Below are positions 1 to 10,414 of a DNA stretch of 64,000 nucleotides, piece by piece. Both the position numbers and the translations under genes were made by a program. Location: the NCBI GenBank assembly GCA_030770535.1, contig JASVEC010000066.1, positions 57,128-121,127 of the forward strand, given 5' to 3'. The notes beneath the pieces were generated by a model. That model saw nothing but the letters and a program-made list of their open reading frames with translations, searched no databases and had not been told where the DNA came from. The first letter of the stretch is position 1, and each line of letters opens with the position of its first letter. Origin of the DNA: Batkoa obscura (taxonomy: Eukaryota; Entomophthoromycota; Entomophthoromycetes; Entomophthorales; Batkoaceae).

Positions 1-202
1 ACTTAGTGGCTTTATTAAATGTTCGAGATATCAGGGATTAATTCAGTTAAAAAGCCTCGAACTATTATACTCTGTAAACTCTTTTATACTCTGAAAAGTA
101 TAAGTATCAAAATGAGAAGATAATATTCTTTTGGGTGGAACTAGAAATTCTCATAACAAATCAAAATAATTAACCATGGGACTGACGAAGCGATATTTCA
201 CA
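1..202 (-). repeat. 3' LTR of the Ty3/Gypsy element (partial)
   Basis: These bases match 7154-7355 exactly. The inner edge ends in ATTTCACA, the inverse of the TGTGAAAT that opens the LTR at the other end. About 198 bases of the LTR lie outside the window to the left. Confidence 0.93.
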
Positions 203-213
203 TTTCCCTCCCT
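203..213 (-). other. Polypurine tract of the Ty3/Gypsy element
   Basis: On the minus strand this reads AGGGAGGGAAA directly against the first base of the 3' LTR. That is the position and composition of the plus-strand priming site of LTR retroelements. Confidence 0.85.
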
Positions 214-299
214 ATGATTTGATATAGTGAATTTTTATGGCTTACTTACCGAGAACCTATGAGATGGAATTTGACTAGTTACAAATTGTATTCATTGAA

Positions 300-3200
300 T
301 CACATTGCTGATTTGAGAAACTTGGCATGGACTCGGTTATATATAACGCTTGTTCGTTTATGTTTAATTGAATAGCTATCATACAAGTGTTTATGTATGA
401 CTTCATATGGTCCATCCCATTTCAATGCTAATTTATTTTTTCTAGATTGATTATAGGAAGGGTACAGATGAACGATATCACCTACTTTGAAGACGGCTAG
501 ACGAGGAAGTCGAGAAATATCTTGTCGATACCTCCTTGTTTTCGAGTCTGTCAATGCATTAAAGGCGTCAACTTGGATAGCTATTAATTTTTTTGTTAGC
601 TTAAGCAAGTACATGTCAGGACTCATCTCTTCTTGTCTAACCATCAAAGGAGCGAATGATATGGGGAGTCCCGGATGTCTCCCATAAAGCATAACAAAAG
701 GGGATTTTTTGGTAATACTATGTACTGAATATCTATATGCTAAAATAGCAGAATGTAGATATTCATCCCAAGAGCTAGTTTTATCGAAAGCCAGCTTCCT
801 TAGTATACGTACTAGTGTACCATTTACTCTCTCAACCATTCCGTTAGTTTCAGGGTGATATGGAGCTGCAGTAGAATGCTTTATGGCCATTAGTCTAGCT
901 AATTTCGGGAGAACCAGGTTAACAAAATTGGCAGCGTTATCAGTAAGTATCACCTGAGGGCTTCCATGCCTACAAATAATATCTTCGTATATAAATTTAG
1001 ATATGTGAAAGGAAGTCTGATTTGGTATTGCTTTAGCTTCAACCCATTTAGTTAGATGGTCGATAGCTACAACAATAAATTTGTTCCCTCTTACCGAGGA
1101 GGCCTCACAGAGAGGACCTATTACATCTATACTTACCGTGTGAAATGCATGTTTAGGTAAAATAAACTTATAGGCTGTAGCTTTTATTTTACTTTGTTCC
1201 CTCTTGCAAACATCGCAATTATTTATAAAGTCTTCCAAATCTGGTATCATTGATTCCCAATAGCAGGAGACTTTCATAGTATCGTATGTTTTTTGGAAGG
1301 CTGAATGTCCACAGATTACATCATGGAATTGTTGGCATGCAGATAGTCGTGAAGAAGGCCTAATATATGGAATATATGTTCCCTTAATCTTTTTATACAA
1401 GGCATTATCTCTTACAATGATATTTTGAGCGTTTTTCTCAAGCCATTGTTTGAGTTCAGGCTGCTGCTGCGGCCATTTATCTTTATTACCCAATAGATTG
1501 TACAAATCATCATCTATGGGGGTAGCTAGACAAATTCTGGGCAACCTGCTAAGCCCATCTGCATTTTGATGATCTTTACCTGGTTTATATACTATATCAA
1601 AACTATACGATTGTAGTTTTAGAGCCCACCTAGCTAAACGTCCTTCAGGATTAGTGATTGAATACAACCATTTTAGGGAAACATGATCGGTAATAACAGT
1701 AAAGTGAGTGCCGTAGATATACGGTCTAAATGCCTTTATAGCATGAATAATTGCAAGGCATTCTTTCTCTGTTGTAGTGTAGTTCCTTTCGTGTTTCGAC
1801 AAGGTCCTAGAGGTATAGGCTATTGGGTGTTCACAATTGTTATCATCGAGTTGACTTAAAACACCTCCAACTGCAGTTAGACTAGCGTCAGTATGTAGTG
1901 AGAAGGGCTTTGAGAAATTTGGAAACATCAATACTGGGGCGTTAAGCAGCTTGTTGCGAAGCTCTTCAAAAGCTTGTTGGTGTTCTTCCTTCCATTGAAA
2001 CTTGACTTCTTTCTTTAGTAATTGGAACAGTGGGGTAGCTAAATTCGAAAAGTCTTTTATAAACCTTCGATAATAATTCATTAATCCAAGGAACACTTGT
2101 ACCTCCCGCATTGTAGTTGGGGGGAGAAGCTCCTTTACTGCATCTAGTTTATTTGGAATAGGGGCTAGTCCTTTGTCAGAGACTTTATAGCCTAGAAATT
2201 CCAGACTAGTTTGGAAGAATGAACACTTCTTTGGTTTTAACTTTAGATTGGCTTGACGGAGGCGCTCAAATACTGCTTTAAGATGAGTTAAGTGATCTAC
2301 AAAAGTTCTTGAAAACACATTCAAGTCATCTAAGTAAATTAATACACACGAAAGTTTAAGGTCACCTAGTGTATTATCCATAAGACGCTGGAATGTAGCG
2401 GGAGCGTTCGAAAGGCCTTGTGGCATCCTAGTTGGTTGAAATAGTCCTTCAGAAGTTATTAAAGCGCACTTTTCTTGGTCTTCTGGATCCATTTCTACCT
2501 GCCAGTATCCTGAGATTAAATCCATTGCTGAAAAGTATTTAGCACCTTGTAATCGGTCAACCGCATCGTCTATTCTGGGTAGAGGGTATACATCTTTCTT
2601 TGTGATTTTGTTAAGCTTTCTATAGTCCATAACTACTCTATTAGTTCCATCTTTTTTCTTAACGATCATAAGGGGGGAGGCCCATGGACTATTTGAAGGA
2701 ATGATTAAACCTAGCCTTAAGAGTTTTTGAACTTCTTCTCGTTCTGCTTTGAGTTCAGATTGAGATTTACGATATGCTTTAGTTGCGACGGGTAATGAAT
2801 CACATGTATATACTTTATGTTTAGTATTGCGAGCGCAACCAATATCTTCTTCTGAAGTTGCGAATATGTCTTTATATTCCTCCAGCAATTTATAAAATTG
2901 GAGTTGCTCATCTTGGTTTAGATGGTTAATAGTGTCTTTTTCCACAAAAAGGGCTTGGTTATTTGGGGCCTCTTCGTGAATTTGAAATTCTTCTAGTGTT
3001 GCAAATTTACTGAAAGTATTAATCAAGGCGTTGTTTTCTACGTATATCGTGCCAATCTGTTGGCCTCTAGAGATATTGATTTCTTTTTTGGTAATGTTTG
3101 CAAGTAATAACTTGATAGTCTCATTCATGTTGTTGCCTAAAATTCCGGGCATAGTTAGTGGTTCTAATTGTGAGACACCTTCTATACTATATATAGATAA

Positions 3201-4133
3201 ATGGAATTCCTTAGGTATCCATAGTGAGATCTCAGTATCTAATACTATCTGTGACTTAGGCGGTATTAATAAGTTCTTAGGAGAAATAACGGGAATTCCA
3301 GACTGTTTATATGCTATCTCCGGATATTGATGAATTACGGATTCTGATCCGCAGAGAGTGACATCAATTAATTTATTGTTGGTCCGATAGTTCATTATAC
3401 GGCAGCCAGGAGATTTATTGTTTATCATATTGATAGATAGGTCTCTTGGTTTATTGTAGTACATTGGGATGGATTGATCTAATATTTTTAAGATATTTTG
3501 ATCGTACAACAATTGACAACCGTGTTTCACAAAGAATTCGGTGCCTAGGAGGAAGTCATAACCTTCACTTTCTAATACTATTGCTGGAAAGGCTAAGGTT
3601 AGTTTTCCAAATTTGATTGGTATTGATGAGTATGCTCCTAGTGCTGTAGTAGTTCCAGTTCCAGCTGTACCAAAGGTGTCTGAGCAATCTATATCTGGTT
3701 TAAAGGATAATCGTTTTACCAGACGACTCGATATGAAATTGATAGGAGCTCCACTATCTAATATGATGCGTACATTCTTTTTATAAATTGACGCATTGAT
3801 GTAAGTACAATCGATGGAGTTAGCTTTGTCATCGAGGTTTACTAAAAGAATCTGTTTATTTGGATTCTGGTATTCTCTAATAATTTTTCTAAATGCAATT
3901 GCTAAGTCTGATTCTCCAGTTAAGATCTTGTCTAGCGGGATTGGGATCGTAACATTGGTTAACCACTGATGCGTGTTATCTAGTTCGCTTTGTGTGAGGG
4001 ATAGTTTAGATAAATCAGATAATTGTGAGATGTAAGGTTTGGAGATCTCGTTCATTGGAATCGAATCAGGAGCATTAATAGAGTTATCAGGTAGCTTGAA
4101 AATTCGAGGTGGAATGACTTTAGGGATTTCCAC
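300..4133 (-). CDS. Pol polyprotein of the Ty3/Gypsy element
   Basis: The open frame is 1277 aa from its first methionine; the real start of the Pol region may lie further upstream by read-through from gag. Domains in order: aspartic protease with DSGA at about residues 126-129; reverse transcriptase with the YLDD active site near residue 600; RNase H with the HTDAS motif near 747; integrase with an HHCC zinc-binding region near 940-980 and a D,D,E core (IDVIGPL near 1003, LTDNAANF near 1064, HPETNGMVERV near 1095); then a C-terminal GPY-type module (KWDGPYEV). The domain order assigns it to Ty3/Gypsy (Metaviridae). No chromodomain was recognised. Confidence 0.95.
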   Translation of the reverse strand: MEIPKVIPPRIFKLPDNSINAPDSIPMNEISKPYISQLSDLSKLSLTQSELDNTHQWLTNVTIPIPLDKILTGESDLAIAFRKIIREYQNPNKQILLVNLDDKANSIDCTYINASIYKKNVRIILDSGAPINFISSRLVKRLSFKPDIDCSDTFGTAGTGTTTALGAYSSIPIKFGKLTLAFPAIVLESEGYDFLLGTEFFVKHGCQLLYDQNILKILDQSIPMYYNKPRDLSINMINNKSPGCRIMNYRTNNKLIDVTLCGSESVIHQYPEIAYKQSGIPVISPKNLLIPPKSQIVLDTEISLWIPKEFHLSIYSIEGVSQLEPLTMPGILGNNMNETIKLLLANITKKEINISRGQQIGTIYVENNALINTFSKFATLEEFQIHEEAPNNQALFVEKDTINHLNQDEQLQFYKLLEEYKDIFATSEEDIGCARNTKHKVYTCDSLPVATKAYRKSQSELKAEREEVQKLLRLGLIIPSNSPWASPLMIVKKKDGTNRVVMDYRKLNKITKKDVYPLPRIDDAVDRLQGAKYFSAMDLISGYWQVEMDPEDQEKCALITSEGLFQPTRMPQGLSNAPATFQRLMDNTLGDLKLSCVLIYLDDLNVFSRTFVDHLTHLKAVFERLRQANLKLKPKKCSFFQTSLEFLGYKVSDKGLAPIPNKLDAVKELLPPTTMREVQVFLGLMNYYRRFIKDFSNLATPLFQLLKKEVKFQWKEEHQQAFEELRNKLLNAPVLMFPNFSKPFSLHTDASLTAVGGVLSQLDDNNCEHPIAYTSRTLSKHERNYTTTEKECLAIIHAIKAFRPYIYGTHFTVITDHVSLKWLYSITNPEGRLARWALKLQSYSFDIVYKPGKDHQNADGLSRLPRICLATPIDDDLYNLLGNKDKWPQQQPELKQWLEKNAQNIIVRDNALYKKIKGTYIPYIRPSSRLSACQQFHDVICGHSAFQKTYDTMKVSCYWESMIPDLEDFINNCDVCKREQSKIKATAYKFILPKHAFHTVSIDVIGPLCEASSVRGNKFIVVAIDHLTKWVEAKAIPNQTSFHISKFIYEDIICRHGSPQVILTDNAANFVNLVLPKLARLMAIKHSTAAPYHPETNGMVERVNGTLVRILRKLAFDKTSSWDEYLHSAILAYRYSVHSITKKSPFVMLYGRHPGLPISFAPLMVRQEEMSPDMYLLKLTKKLIAIQVDAFNALTDSKTRRYRQDISRLPRLAVFKVGDIVHLYPSYNQSRKNKLALKWDGPYEVIHKHLYDSYSIKHKRTSVIYNRVHAKFLKSAM

Positions 4134-4309
4134 AACAGGGACTTTTTTCTTTTTAGGTCTACCACGAATTCGCGAAGGAAGTGCTAGGATGAGGGTAGAG
4201 GGGTCAAATTTTGAAAGCGTATTAACTTTAAGGTCTAATCCAGTGCTTTCATCTGGATCAGGAGGAATTTTTAACTTCGTGGAAGGGGGATCCTCATTTA
4301 TCCTCCCAC

Positions 4310-6826
4310 TTAGAAGTTTTTTGACTCGTTATCGGAGTCGACAAACTTCTCAGTATCATCGCCTTCAGTATCGTTATAATTGAGGTGATTTATTTGTTTA
4401 TTTTTATTGAAACGTTCATTGTTGCGAACATTCTTTTCGAAATAATATTTAAAAATACCATTTTCTGGCTTTGGTTCAGTGCAGTTAACGGTAATGTGTC
4501 CATATTCACCACAGTTCCAGCATCCAGTAAATACTCGAGATTTACGATGGTTGGAGTAGTGTTGTTGAGTGATGGTAAAACAATGAAGGTATTCGTTGTT
4601 GTCCATCCCTTTATCTATGTGATTAACATATAATTTCTTGGGTCTAACTTCACTTTTTGGACTTCCAAGGTATAATTCTAAAATCTCTATCATCTGTGTA
4701 ACGTTGGTGATGTTATGATGAGGATCTAGAAAAAGGCATGCGATATGACTTGGAAGGTTTCGCTGGAAGGCCAGGCGGAGGTCTGTAACGCTTAACTTTC
4801 CACAGGAAATTAAGGCATTAGCACGATTTCTTACGTTTGTAATGAAACTCTCAAGTTTACTTTCGTCGTCTAAACGTAAAGATAAGAGGGCTGCCTTTTT
4901 TGCTTCCATTTTTACATCGGAATCATAATGGTCTATAAACGCCTTTTTGAAGGAATCCCAATTACTGCGTAAGTCGTCAGGTAAAGTCATGCACCAAGAA
5001 AGTTCATTTGTTTGTAGTTGACCTAAAAGGCATTGAGGACGACATTCATAGGTCCAGTTGTTGGCATCGAGATGAACTTCTAGAGCTTTAATGAAGGTAG
5101 TAGCAGTAATTTCACTTGGATTGAATAAAAGACTAAAATTAAACTTTGTGTTAACAGGTTGGGAGCTTCTTGGGTAGTTGTGGCGGTGTGTTGAGAAGCT
5201 ATGTGATTTTGGATCGTTACCAGAAGGTCCAGGATGACTAAAATAAGCGTCATGGGTATTGTGTGATATACCATGATCATGTTGAACAGTAATCGGATCG
5301 GCTTGTACATAGTGAGGTGAAGATTTCTCATAGGATATATGTTGAGCGATTTGAGGAGCAATATGTGATGACTTATTTTTGTTAAAAGGATTGGCTAGGT
5401 TGACTTCAGCATAAGATTGTACACGAGGTCGTATTGGATCAGCGTTAGATCCTGTAGCAGGATTTCTTGAGTAAATACCATCAGTAGGTACAGCAGTCAT
5501 TCTAGGATTTGATTGGGGTAGGTATGTGGAAACTTGAGGAGAGTTCTCTTCTTTCTTTGTTTGATCATCCGGTTGTACCAAGTGAACAGAACCATGATAC
5601 TTATGGTTTATTTGATATTCAGTACCAAAGATAGATTCTGTGGCACTATCACCCAGATCATATATATTGTATCTTGGAACGTCTCTGTAACTCGAGAGTC
5701 TGGAGGGAGGTGCTGAAACAGCAATACGCTCCTTTCTACAATTGCAAGAAGATGCCTTGATTTGGTTAGTATTGGAAGCTACCCTAGTCTGAAGAAGAAT
5801 GAGCTCTTCTCTGGTACTCTGTATGTTACGCGAGATTTCCTCCCAGTCAACTACTGTTTGTTCTTTGTCCAGTCTAATTTGTTCCTTCAAATTATTATTG
5901 GAGGTGATAAGCTGGCTAATGGTAGTCACTTGTTGAGCCATTTGTTCATTACAAACAGCTAAATCTTGTTCTAAAGCCAAGATTCTAGCATCTTTGGTTG
6001 AAGTAGATGGAGGGGATTGTTCAATACAGGATAAGCGGTGATTATACTCTTTGAATTTATTCATTAGCGATCTATGGAGTTCTGCGAAAGTGGCTTTTGT
6101 TTTTCCGTCAATATCTGAGATTCTTTCAGTAGTATGGTCATTGATCTCAGTGAGGGAAAGGTTGATCTCATCGGAGATTTTAACAAGTTCAGAATGTAGA
6201 GCAGTATCGAGCTGACGTAATTCAGCTTTGAGATCTCCTACTTCTCTTACTAATTCTCTGTGGGCTTCATAGGTAACGGTGTTATTAAGTCTTTGATTGA
6301 GCTCATTTAACTTACTAACATGGAGTTCATTTGAAGGGGCGATGACACCACTCTTTTGGTTACTGATCATGGAAAGGTTGTTAACCGTAGTTAAAAGTGA
6401 GCTCAAAGAGGTAGACAATTCATTGTTATGAATTGAAAGACGGTCGAGTTCACCAACCATCTGGATGAGTTTGTTGTGCAGGAACTCTACTAGATATTGT
6501 TGAACGTGGGAAAGGGTAGGTACCGTTTGGTACTGGGCACGAAAATTGATTTGAGTACTGGAGCCACTATTTTGGTATTGTCTCCAAGCGGAGAGGTCAC
6601 CATCAAGGACGTGCATAGGGACAGCTCCGTAGGTAACGACTGAGTTTACAACGTGAGGAGGTAGTGCAGCTTGATTTAAAGCAGCAGTTTCTATTTCTGG
6701 GGTCAGAACACTAGCTTCCTCTTCATCACTACTACCCATGTCGTATTCAGTGATGATCAACTGTTGACGGTTATCAAGAAGGTATTTTGAGTCCGCAAAA
6801 TAAGGTGCAAGACCATTGTCGACCAT
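4310..6826 (-). CDS. Gag protein of the Ty3/Gypsy element
   Basis: An 838-aa open frame. The N-terminal 370 residues are strongly heptad-like and should form coiled coil. A retrotransposon Gag-type helical region follows at about residues 560-720, then one CCHC zinc knuckle (CWNCGEYGHITVNC) near residues 765-780, then an acidic tail. This is long for a Gypsy Gag; the extra length is the coiled-coil N-terminus and a low-complexity middle. The structural role is inferred from position and zinc knuckle. Confidence 0.88.
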   Translation of the reverse strand: MVDNGLAPYFADSKYLLDNRQQLIITEYDMGSSDEEEASVLTPEIETAALNQAALPPHVVNSVVTYGAVPMHVLDGDLSAWRQYQNSGSSTQINFRAQYQTVPTLSHVQQYLVEFLHNKLIQMVGELDRLSIHNNELSTSLSSLLTTVNNLSMISNQKSGVIAPSNELHVSKLNELNQRLNNTVTYEAHRELVREVGDLKAELRQLDTALHSELVKISDEINLSLTEINDHTTERISDIDGKTKATFAELHRSLMNKFKEYNHRLSCIEQSPPSTSTKDARILALEQDLAVCNEQMAQQVTTISQLITSNNNLKEQIRLDKEQTVVDWEEISRNIQSTREELILLQTRVASNTNQIKASSCNCRKERIAVSAPPSRLSSYRDVPRYNIYDLGDSATESIFGTEYQINHKYHGSVHLVQPDDQTKKEENSPQVSTYLPQSNPRMTAVPTDGIYSRNPATGSNADPIRPRVQSYAEVNLANPFNKNKSSHIAPQIAQHISYEKSSPHYVQADPITVQHDHGISHNTHDAYFSHPGPSGNDPKSHSFSTHRHNYPRSSQPVNTKFNFSLLFNPSEITATTFIKALEVHLDANNWTYECRPQCLLGQLQTNELSWCMTLPDDLRSNWDSFKKAFIDHYDSDVKMEAKKAALLSLRLDDESKLESFITNVRNRANALISCGKLSVTDLRLAFQRNLPSHIACLFLDPHHNITNVTQMIEILELYLGSPKSEVRPKKLYVNHIDKGMDNNEYLHCFTITQQHYSNHRKSRVFTGCWNCGEYGHITVNCTEPKPENGIFKYYFEKNVRNNERFNKNKQINHLNYNDTEGDDTEKFVDSDNESKNF

Positions 6827-6935
6827 AGTTGAGAATTAAGGAGGTTAAGGGGGTTTTTCTTTGTTTGGGGTGGTTACGCGGTAAGGACCGTAAAGGAAAG
6901 ATTATAAAGGCTATCTAAAATAGTTATAAGAGCTT

Positions 6936-6953
6936 TCCCAGTTATGAGCGCCA
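6936..6953 (-). other. Primer-binding site of the Ty3/Gypsy element
   Basis: On the minus strand, two bases inside the 5' LTR, the sequence TGGCGCTCATAACTGGGA begins with the TGG that pairs with a tRNA CCA end. It implies a primer tRNA ending in AGTTATGAGCGCCA. I cannot identify that tRNA from this window. Confidence 0.7.
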
Positions 6954-6955
6954 AA

Positions 6956-7355
6956 TGTGAAATCTGGTACTCAGGGTTTGGAGTCAAGAACAGCTATTGC
7001 TGGGTTGACTACACTATAAGTCGAAAGGTCTTAGTTTATGTAACTAAGATAGACTTGGATTATGAGGAATAGCACGTAATAGGTTACAAGCTATATAAGA
7101 CAAATAGAATAGACAATACTAATGTAAAATCTATGTAAAATAATATTAAGAAAACTTAGTGGCTTTATTAAATGTTCGAGATATCAGGGATTAATTCAGT
7201 TAAAAAGCCTCGAACTATTATACTCTGTAAACTCTTTTATACTCTGAAAAGTATAAGTATCAAAATGAGAAGATAATATTCTTTTGGGTGGAACTAGAAA
7301 TTCTCATAACAAATCAAAATAATTAACCATGGGACTGACGAAGCGATATTTCACA
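6956..7355 (-). repeat. 5' LTR of the Ty3/Gypsy element (complete, 400 bp)
   Basis: Bounded by the inverted termini TGTGAAAT and ATTTCACA, giving a 400-bp LTR. Its right-hand 202 bases equal positions 1-202. The inner border is fixed by the adjacent primer-binding site. Confidence 0.88.
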
Positions 7356-7610
7356 TATTTATTGTTTTCTACCTATAATGTAATAGAAGCTACAACTAAA
7401 AAAGTATATCGGTAATATGTGATAGTTTAAAGGCACAAACTTCTAATAGTAACTATTTTTGTCTTTTAAAAAATGAGTCACTTCAATATTTAATATTTCA
7501 ATGAAAATATTATAAGCATTCAATGTGTCAAGACTGGATCTTTTGTATTATTGTATTCATTCAAATTATATATATTAAGTAAAAATTTTGATTTTCTAAT
7601 AACTAAAAAC

Positions 7611-7716
7611 ATATGGGGATGTTTTTTTTAGTTTCATTACTTCTCCATTTTTTAAGCACTATTTAAGTAGAAAAATTATTAGTGAAATCCTTAAGCAAAA
7701 AAATACATCCCCATAT
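7611..7716 (+). mobile_element. MITE copy, about 106 bp
   Basis: Has both family ends, ATATGGGGATGT and ACATCCCCATAT, and the shared core TTTAAGCACTATTT. One of the best-preserved copies. No coding capacity. Confidence 0.85.
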
Positions 7717-7936
7717 TGTAATATAAATATTAGATAATTAAAATATACAAAATTTTTCAAAAAAAGCGAGAGTAAACTAAATAACAATAATTTTTTAAAC
7801 TGTATAAGGTAAGATAATAATAAAATGTTTTACAAATGATAATTTTATTATATAAGCATTTGATATAACTGAATCTAGTTAAACTCATTAGATTGAGATC
7901 TTAACATAATAAAAAAGCACATATAGAGCTAGTCAC
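7717..7936. other. AT-rich intergenic DNA
   Basis: The 580 bases between the LTR element and the first hemerythrin-like gene hold only the MITE copy at 7611-7716. I see no gene or RNA in the rest. Confidence 0.6.
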
Positions 7937-8518
7937 TTAATTTCTATAATATTTCATCTTATTGTTAATAAAGTCCTCAGATGCTTGACGGTTTTCCTTG
8001 TGATTTAATTCTTTACTTAAAGTTAATATTGTGTCATCTTCATACACTTTTAAATGCTCATCAAATTTCTACATTCAAATTAATGTTTCTTTTATTAATA
8101 ACTATATGATTTACCTTGATTAAGGCATCTAACTTATCATAATACCGGATATCATTAGGAATTAAACTATACGCATATAAATCCTCAATACATTGTTTGG
8201 TTTCGATATTGATATCGAAATACTTTGAGTGCTCACTAGGGCCTAACTTATCTTTGATTAATGGGAGCAGCACTTCCTTTTCGGCTTTATTAAAAGCAGA
8301 AACTAATAACTATAAGTATAGCTAAATTAACAATAAATTGTATTACCATGGGATATAATCTCAGTACTTAATTTGTATTTTTTATCACTGGCTGTTACCT
8401 TATCGATGACAGAACTCAGATATGATATTAAATCATGACTTTTTTTAACCGCCAAAAATAGGTTTTCATCTTTAATATGCTTGAAATGGTGTAGATGGAT
8501 CTCTATCATTTGATTCAT
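7937..8518 (-). CDS. Degenerate hemerythrin-like (HHE) protein
   Basis: Predicted 163 aa in three exons (8518-8347, 8302-8115, 8068-7937); both introns have GT-AG ends and the frame joins cleanly. It is a paralog of the gene at 8896-9749, with matching intron positions and shared blocks such as KDKLG and EDLY. Several HHE iron ligands are replaced: the His of the second-helix HSVAEE motif is Phe (AFNKAEK), the His pair in DEHRHVKEDLY reads ETKQCIEDLY, and the His in FKKHSDEEE is Val. It should not bind a di-iron centre. It also lacks about 38 N-terminal residues of the paralog. It may be a non-metal regulatory paralog or a gene under decay; the open splice-joined frame argues against a simple pseudogene. 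Confidence 0.7.
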
Positions 8519-8895
8519 TTAACTATTTATATTCAATATGTATTTGTTTCTTAGCTTCGAATTATAGTACTATTACCTTATTTTTATACCAAAAGGCTTA
8601 AATATTCGAACTTCTAAAAGGTAAAATAAGATGATTTTCTTTAAATATGAATTAAGTACAGCTTAATCATGAAGTAATAACCAAGAAATTGTTTAACATT
8701 TAGCATTCATTGTAATTTTTTGAATTTTATTACTTAGAATTTATTAATTCTATAAATTTATTATTAAGAGACTGATTTTTTATTGAGGCAATTTTAAGCA
8801 AAATAAAAAAATTCAAAAAATTCATTGTAGGGTATAGAAAGCTGTGTTTATTTAAAAGGCAGCAGATAAAAGTATATTATCTTAAAAAGCACAGT
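8519..8895. other. Intergenic DNA without recognisable genes
   Basis: AT-rich spacer between two minus-strand HHE genes. It must hold the promoter of the gene at 7937-8518; no clear TATA box or other element was picked out. Confidence 0.5.
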
Positions 8896-9749
8896 TTAAC
8901 TAGTAGATTCTGGGAAGCTTCTGAAGGTTCTGTCACTAGCTTTGTCGACAGGAGCTTGCATTTTTCCAACAATATCCTCGGAGGGCTGAGTATCAGGAGC
9001 ACTTGGGTGTGGTCTAATTGTGTTGTTAGTCAAATAGAATGAAAATATAAAAATACTACCTGGTTGGAACTTCCTCCCTTTTTTTAATAAAATCCTCTAC
9101 CAACTTCTTGTTCTCACCCTCACTCAATACTTTGGTTATTTGTGGTAATACAAACTCTTCTTCTTCATCAGAGTGCTTCTTGAATTCCTTTTATAACGTT
9201 AGTATAGTTGATTTTATTTATTAATTTATTTACTTCAAACACTTTATTCAATTTGCTTGAAAATTCTTCAGAATCAGATCTCATGTAATGAGCAGATAGG
9301 GAATAAAGGTCTTCTTTTACATGACGATGCTCATCTAAAGATTTAGAATATTGGTCGTCCCCTAACTTGTCTTTTACAAAAGGGTAAACAACTATTTCTT
9401 CAGCGACGCTATGGACAGATACTACTTATATGTTAGTAACTATTTATTTTGGTATTAAATGATTACTTTGGCGAATAATCTCATTACTTATCTCCTCCTT
9501 ATTTTTATTTGTAGTCGCTTCTTGAAATAAAGAATACAGATATTTTATCATATCATGTTCTTTTTTGATAGCAGTAGCTAAATCTTCACTTGTAGTATGT
9601 TGATACTTTTTTAAATCAATTACTGTTTTTTCTTGACCTAACATTTTTTGATAAGATACAAAATGTATCTCAGCTTGTTGATATACTTTTTTAGTTGGTG
9701 CTATCGTGGTTAAGTACTTGGCAAATAGTGATGTCTTTTGTCTAAACAT
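8896..9749 (-). CDS. Hemerythrin-like HHE domain protein
   Basis: Predicted 238 aa in four exons (9749-9467, 9421-9234, 9187-9060, 9013-8896), with introns of 45-46 bp and consistent phases. The HHE helical bundle shows the expected ligand motifs: AIKKEHD, VHSVAEE, LDEHRHVKEDLY and FKKHSDEEEE. It should bind a non-haem di-iron (or other metal) centre and act as a cytosolic oxygen, NO or iron binding protein; the exact ligand is not known for fungal members. A tail rich in Pro/Ser (HPSAPDTQPSEDIVGKMQAP) follows the domain and is shared with the broken copy at 10415-11035. A worn MITE copy lies directly upstream of the start codon. Confidence 0.82.
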
Positions 9750-9812
9750 TTACTAACTTTTTTTGCTCAGTAGAGCTTAAAAATGATAAAAGTGATAAAA
9801 CCAGAAAACATT
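9750..9812 (-). repeat. Worn partial MITE copy at the HHE gene promoter
   Basis: Weaker match to the reverse orientation of the MITE core: TTTACTAAC, then AGAGCTTAAAAATG and GTGATAAAACCAGAAAACA in the expected order and spacing. It abuts the ATG of the intact HHE gene. Similarity is by eye only. Confidence 0.4.
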
Positions 9813-10226
9813 CTTAAATACAAAGTATAATTATGATGCTAAGTATGAATACATGAAGTGATTATTAGTTAATTATTAAAACTTAATCGTAAATAATAGT
9901 AAAAAGCATTTATTAAACAAGTTTAGATGATCTCTTGATTATCTTAACTATCTTAGATTTTAGCATCATCTTTAATCATCTTATCATTAATACGTTTTAA
10001 TTACAATAAATTTGGTTTTAGAGATCATTATTATTTATTGTGGTATTAAACTTGAGTATCAGTCTTTGATGATTTTATAAAAATTATTTTATAGATTAAA
10101 ATAAAAACAAAATAGTTCGTTTATCAGAAAACTGGTTAACGTTTAAGATATTTTAGTAGTAATAAATAAATTATCATAGTTTTATTAACTAGCACTTTAA
10201 AGATTTTATTGACATTAACTTTAAAT

Positions 10227-10326
10227 TGAGGATGTATTTTTGTGTTTAAGAATTTTACTAACGATTTTTCTTAAATAGTGCTTAAAAGATGAAAAAAGTA
10301 ATAAAGTCAAAAAAATACCCTCATAT
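10227..10326 (-). mobile_element. MITE copy, reverse orientation
   Basis: Begins GAGGATGTATTTTTGTG and ends near ACCCTCATATG, with the core AAATAGTGCTTAAAAG between. About 100 bp; left terminus slightly eroded. Confidence 0.75.
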
Positions 10327-10414
10327 GATAGAATAAACTTTTATAGTATGTAATATTAGATAAAACATTTATTTTGTTAATATTAGCAGCTTAGCGATTG
10401 TGATAGAATAGGGA

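Larger units (their letters stand above)
1..7355 (-). mobile_element. Ty3/Gypsy LTR retrotransposon, young
   Basis: Read on the minus strand the order is 5' LTR (6956-7355), primer-binding site, gag, pol (protease, reverse transcriptase, RNase H, integrase), polypurine tract, 3' LTR (1-202, outer half outside the window). RT before integrase is the Ty3/Gypsy order. The 202 shared LTR positions are identical in both copies, so insertion is recent. Gag and pol both stay open over their expected length and the element looks whole within the window. Gag and pol lie in different frames, as expected for families that use programmed frameshifting. I see no chromodomain after the integrase. The target-site duplication cannot be checked because the outer end of the 3' LTR is missing. 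Confidence 0.95.
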
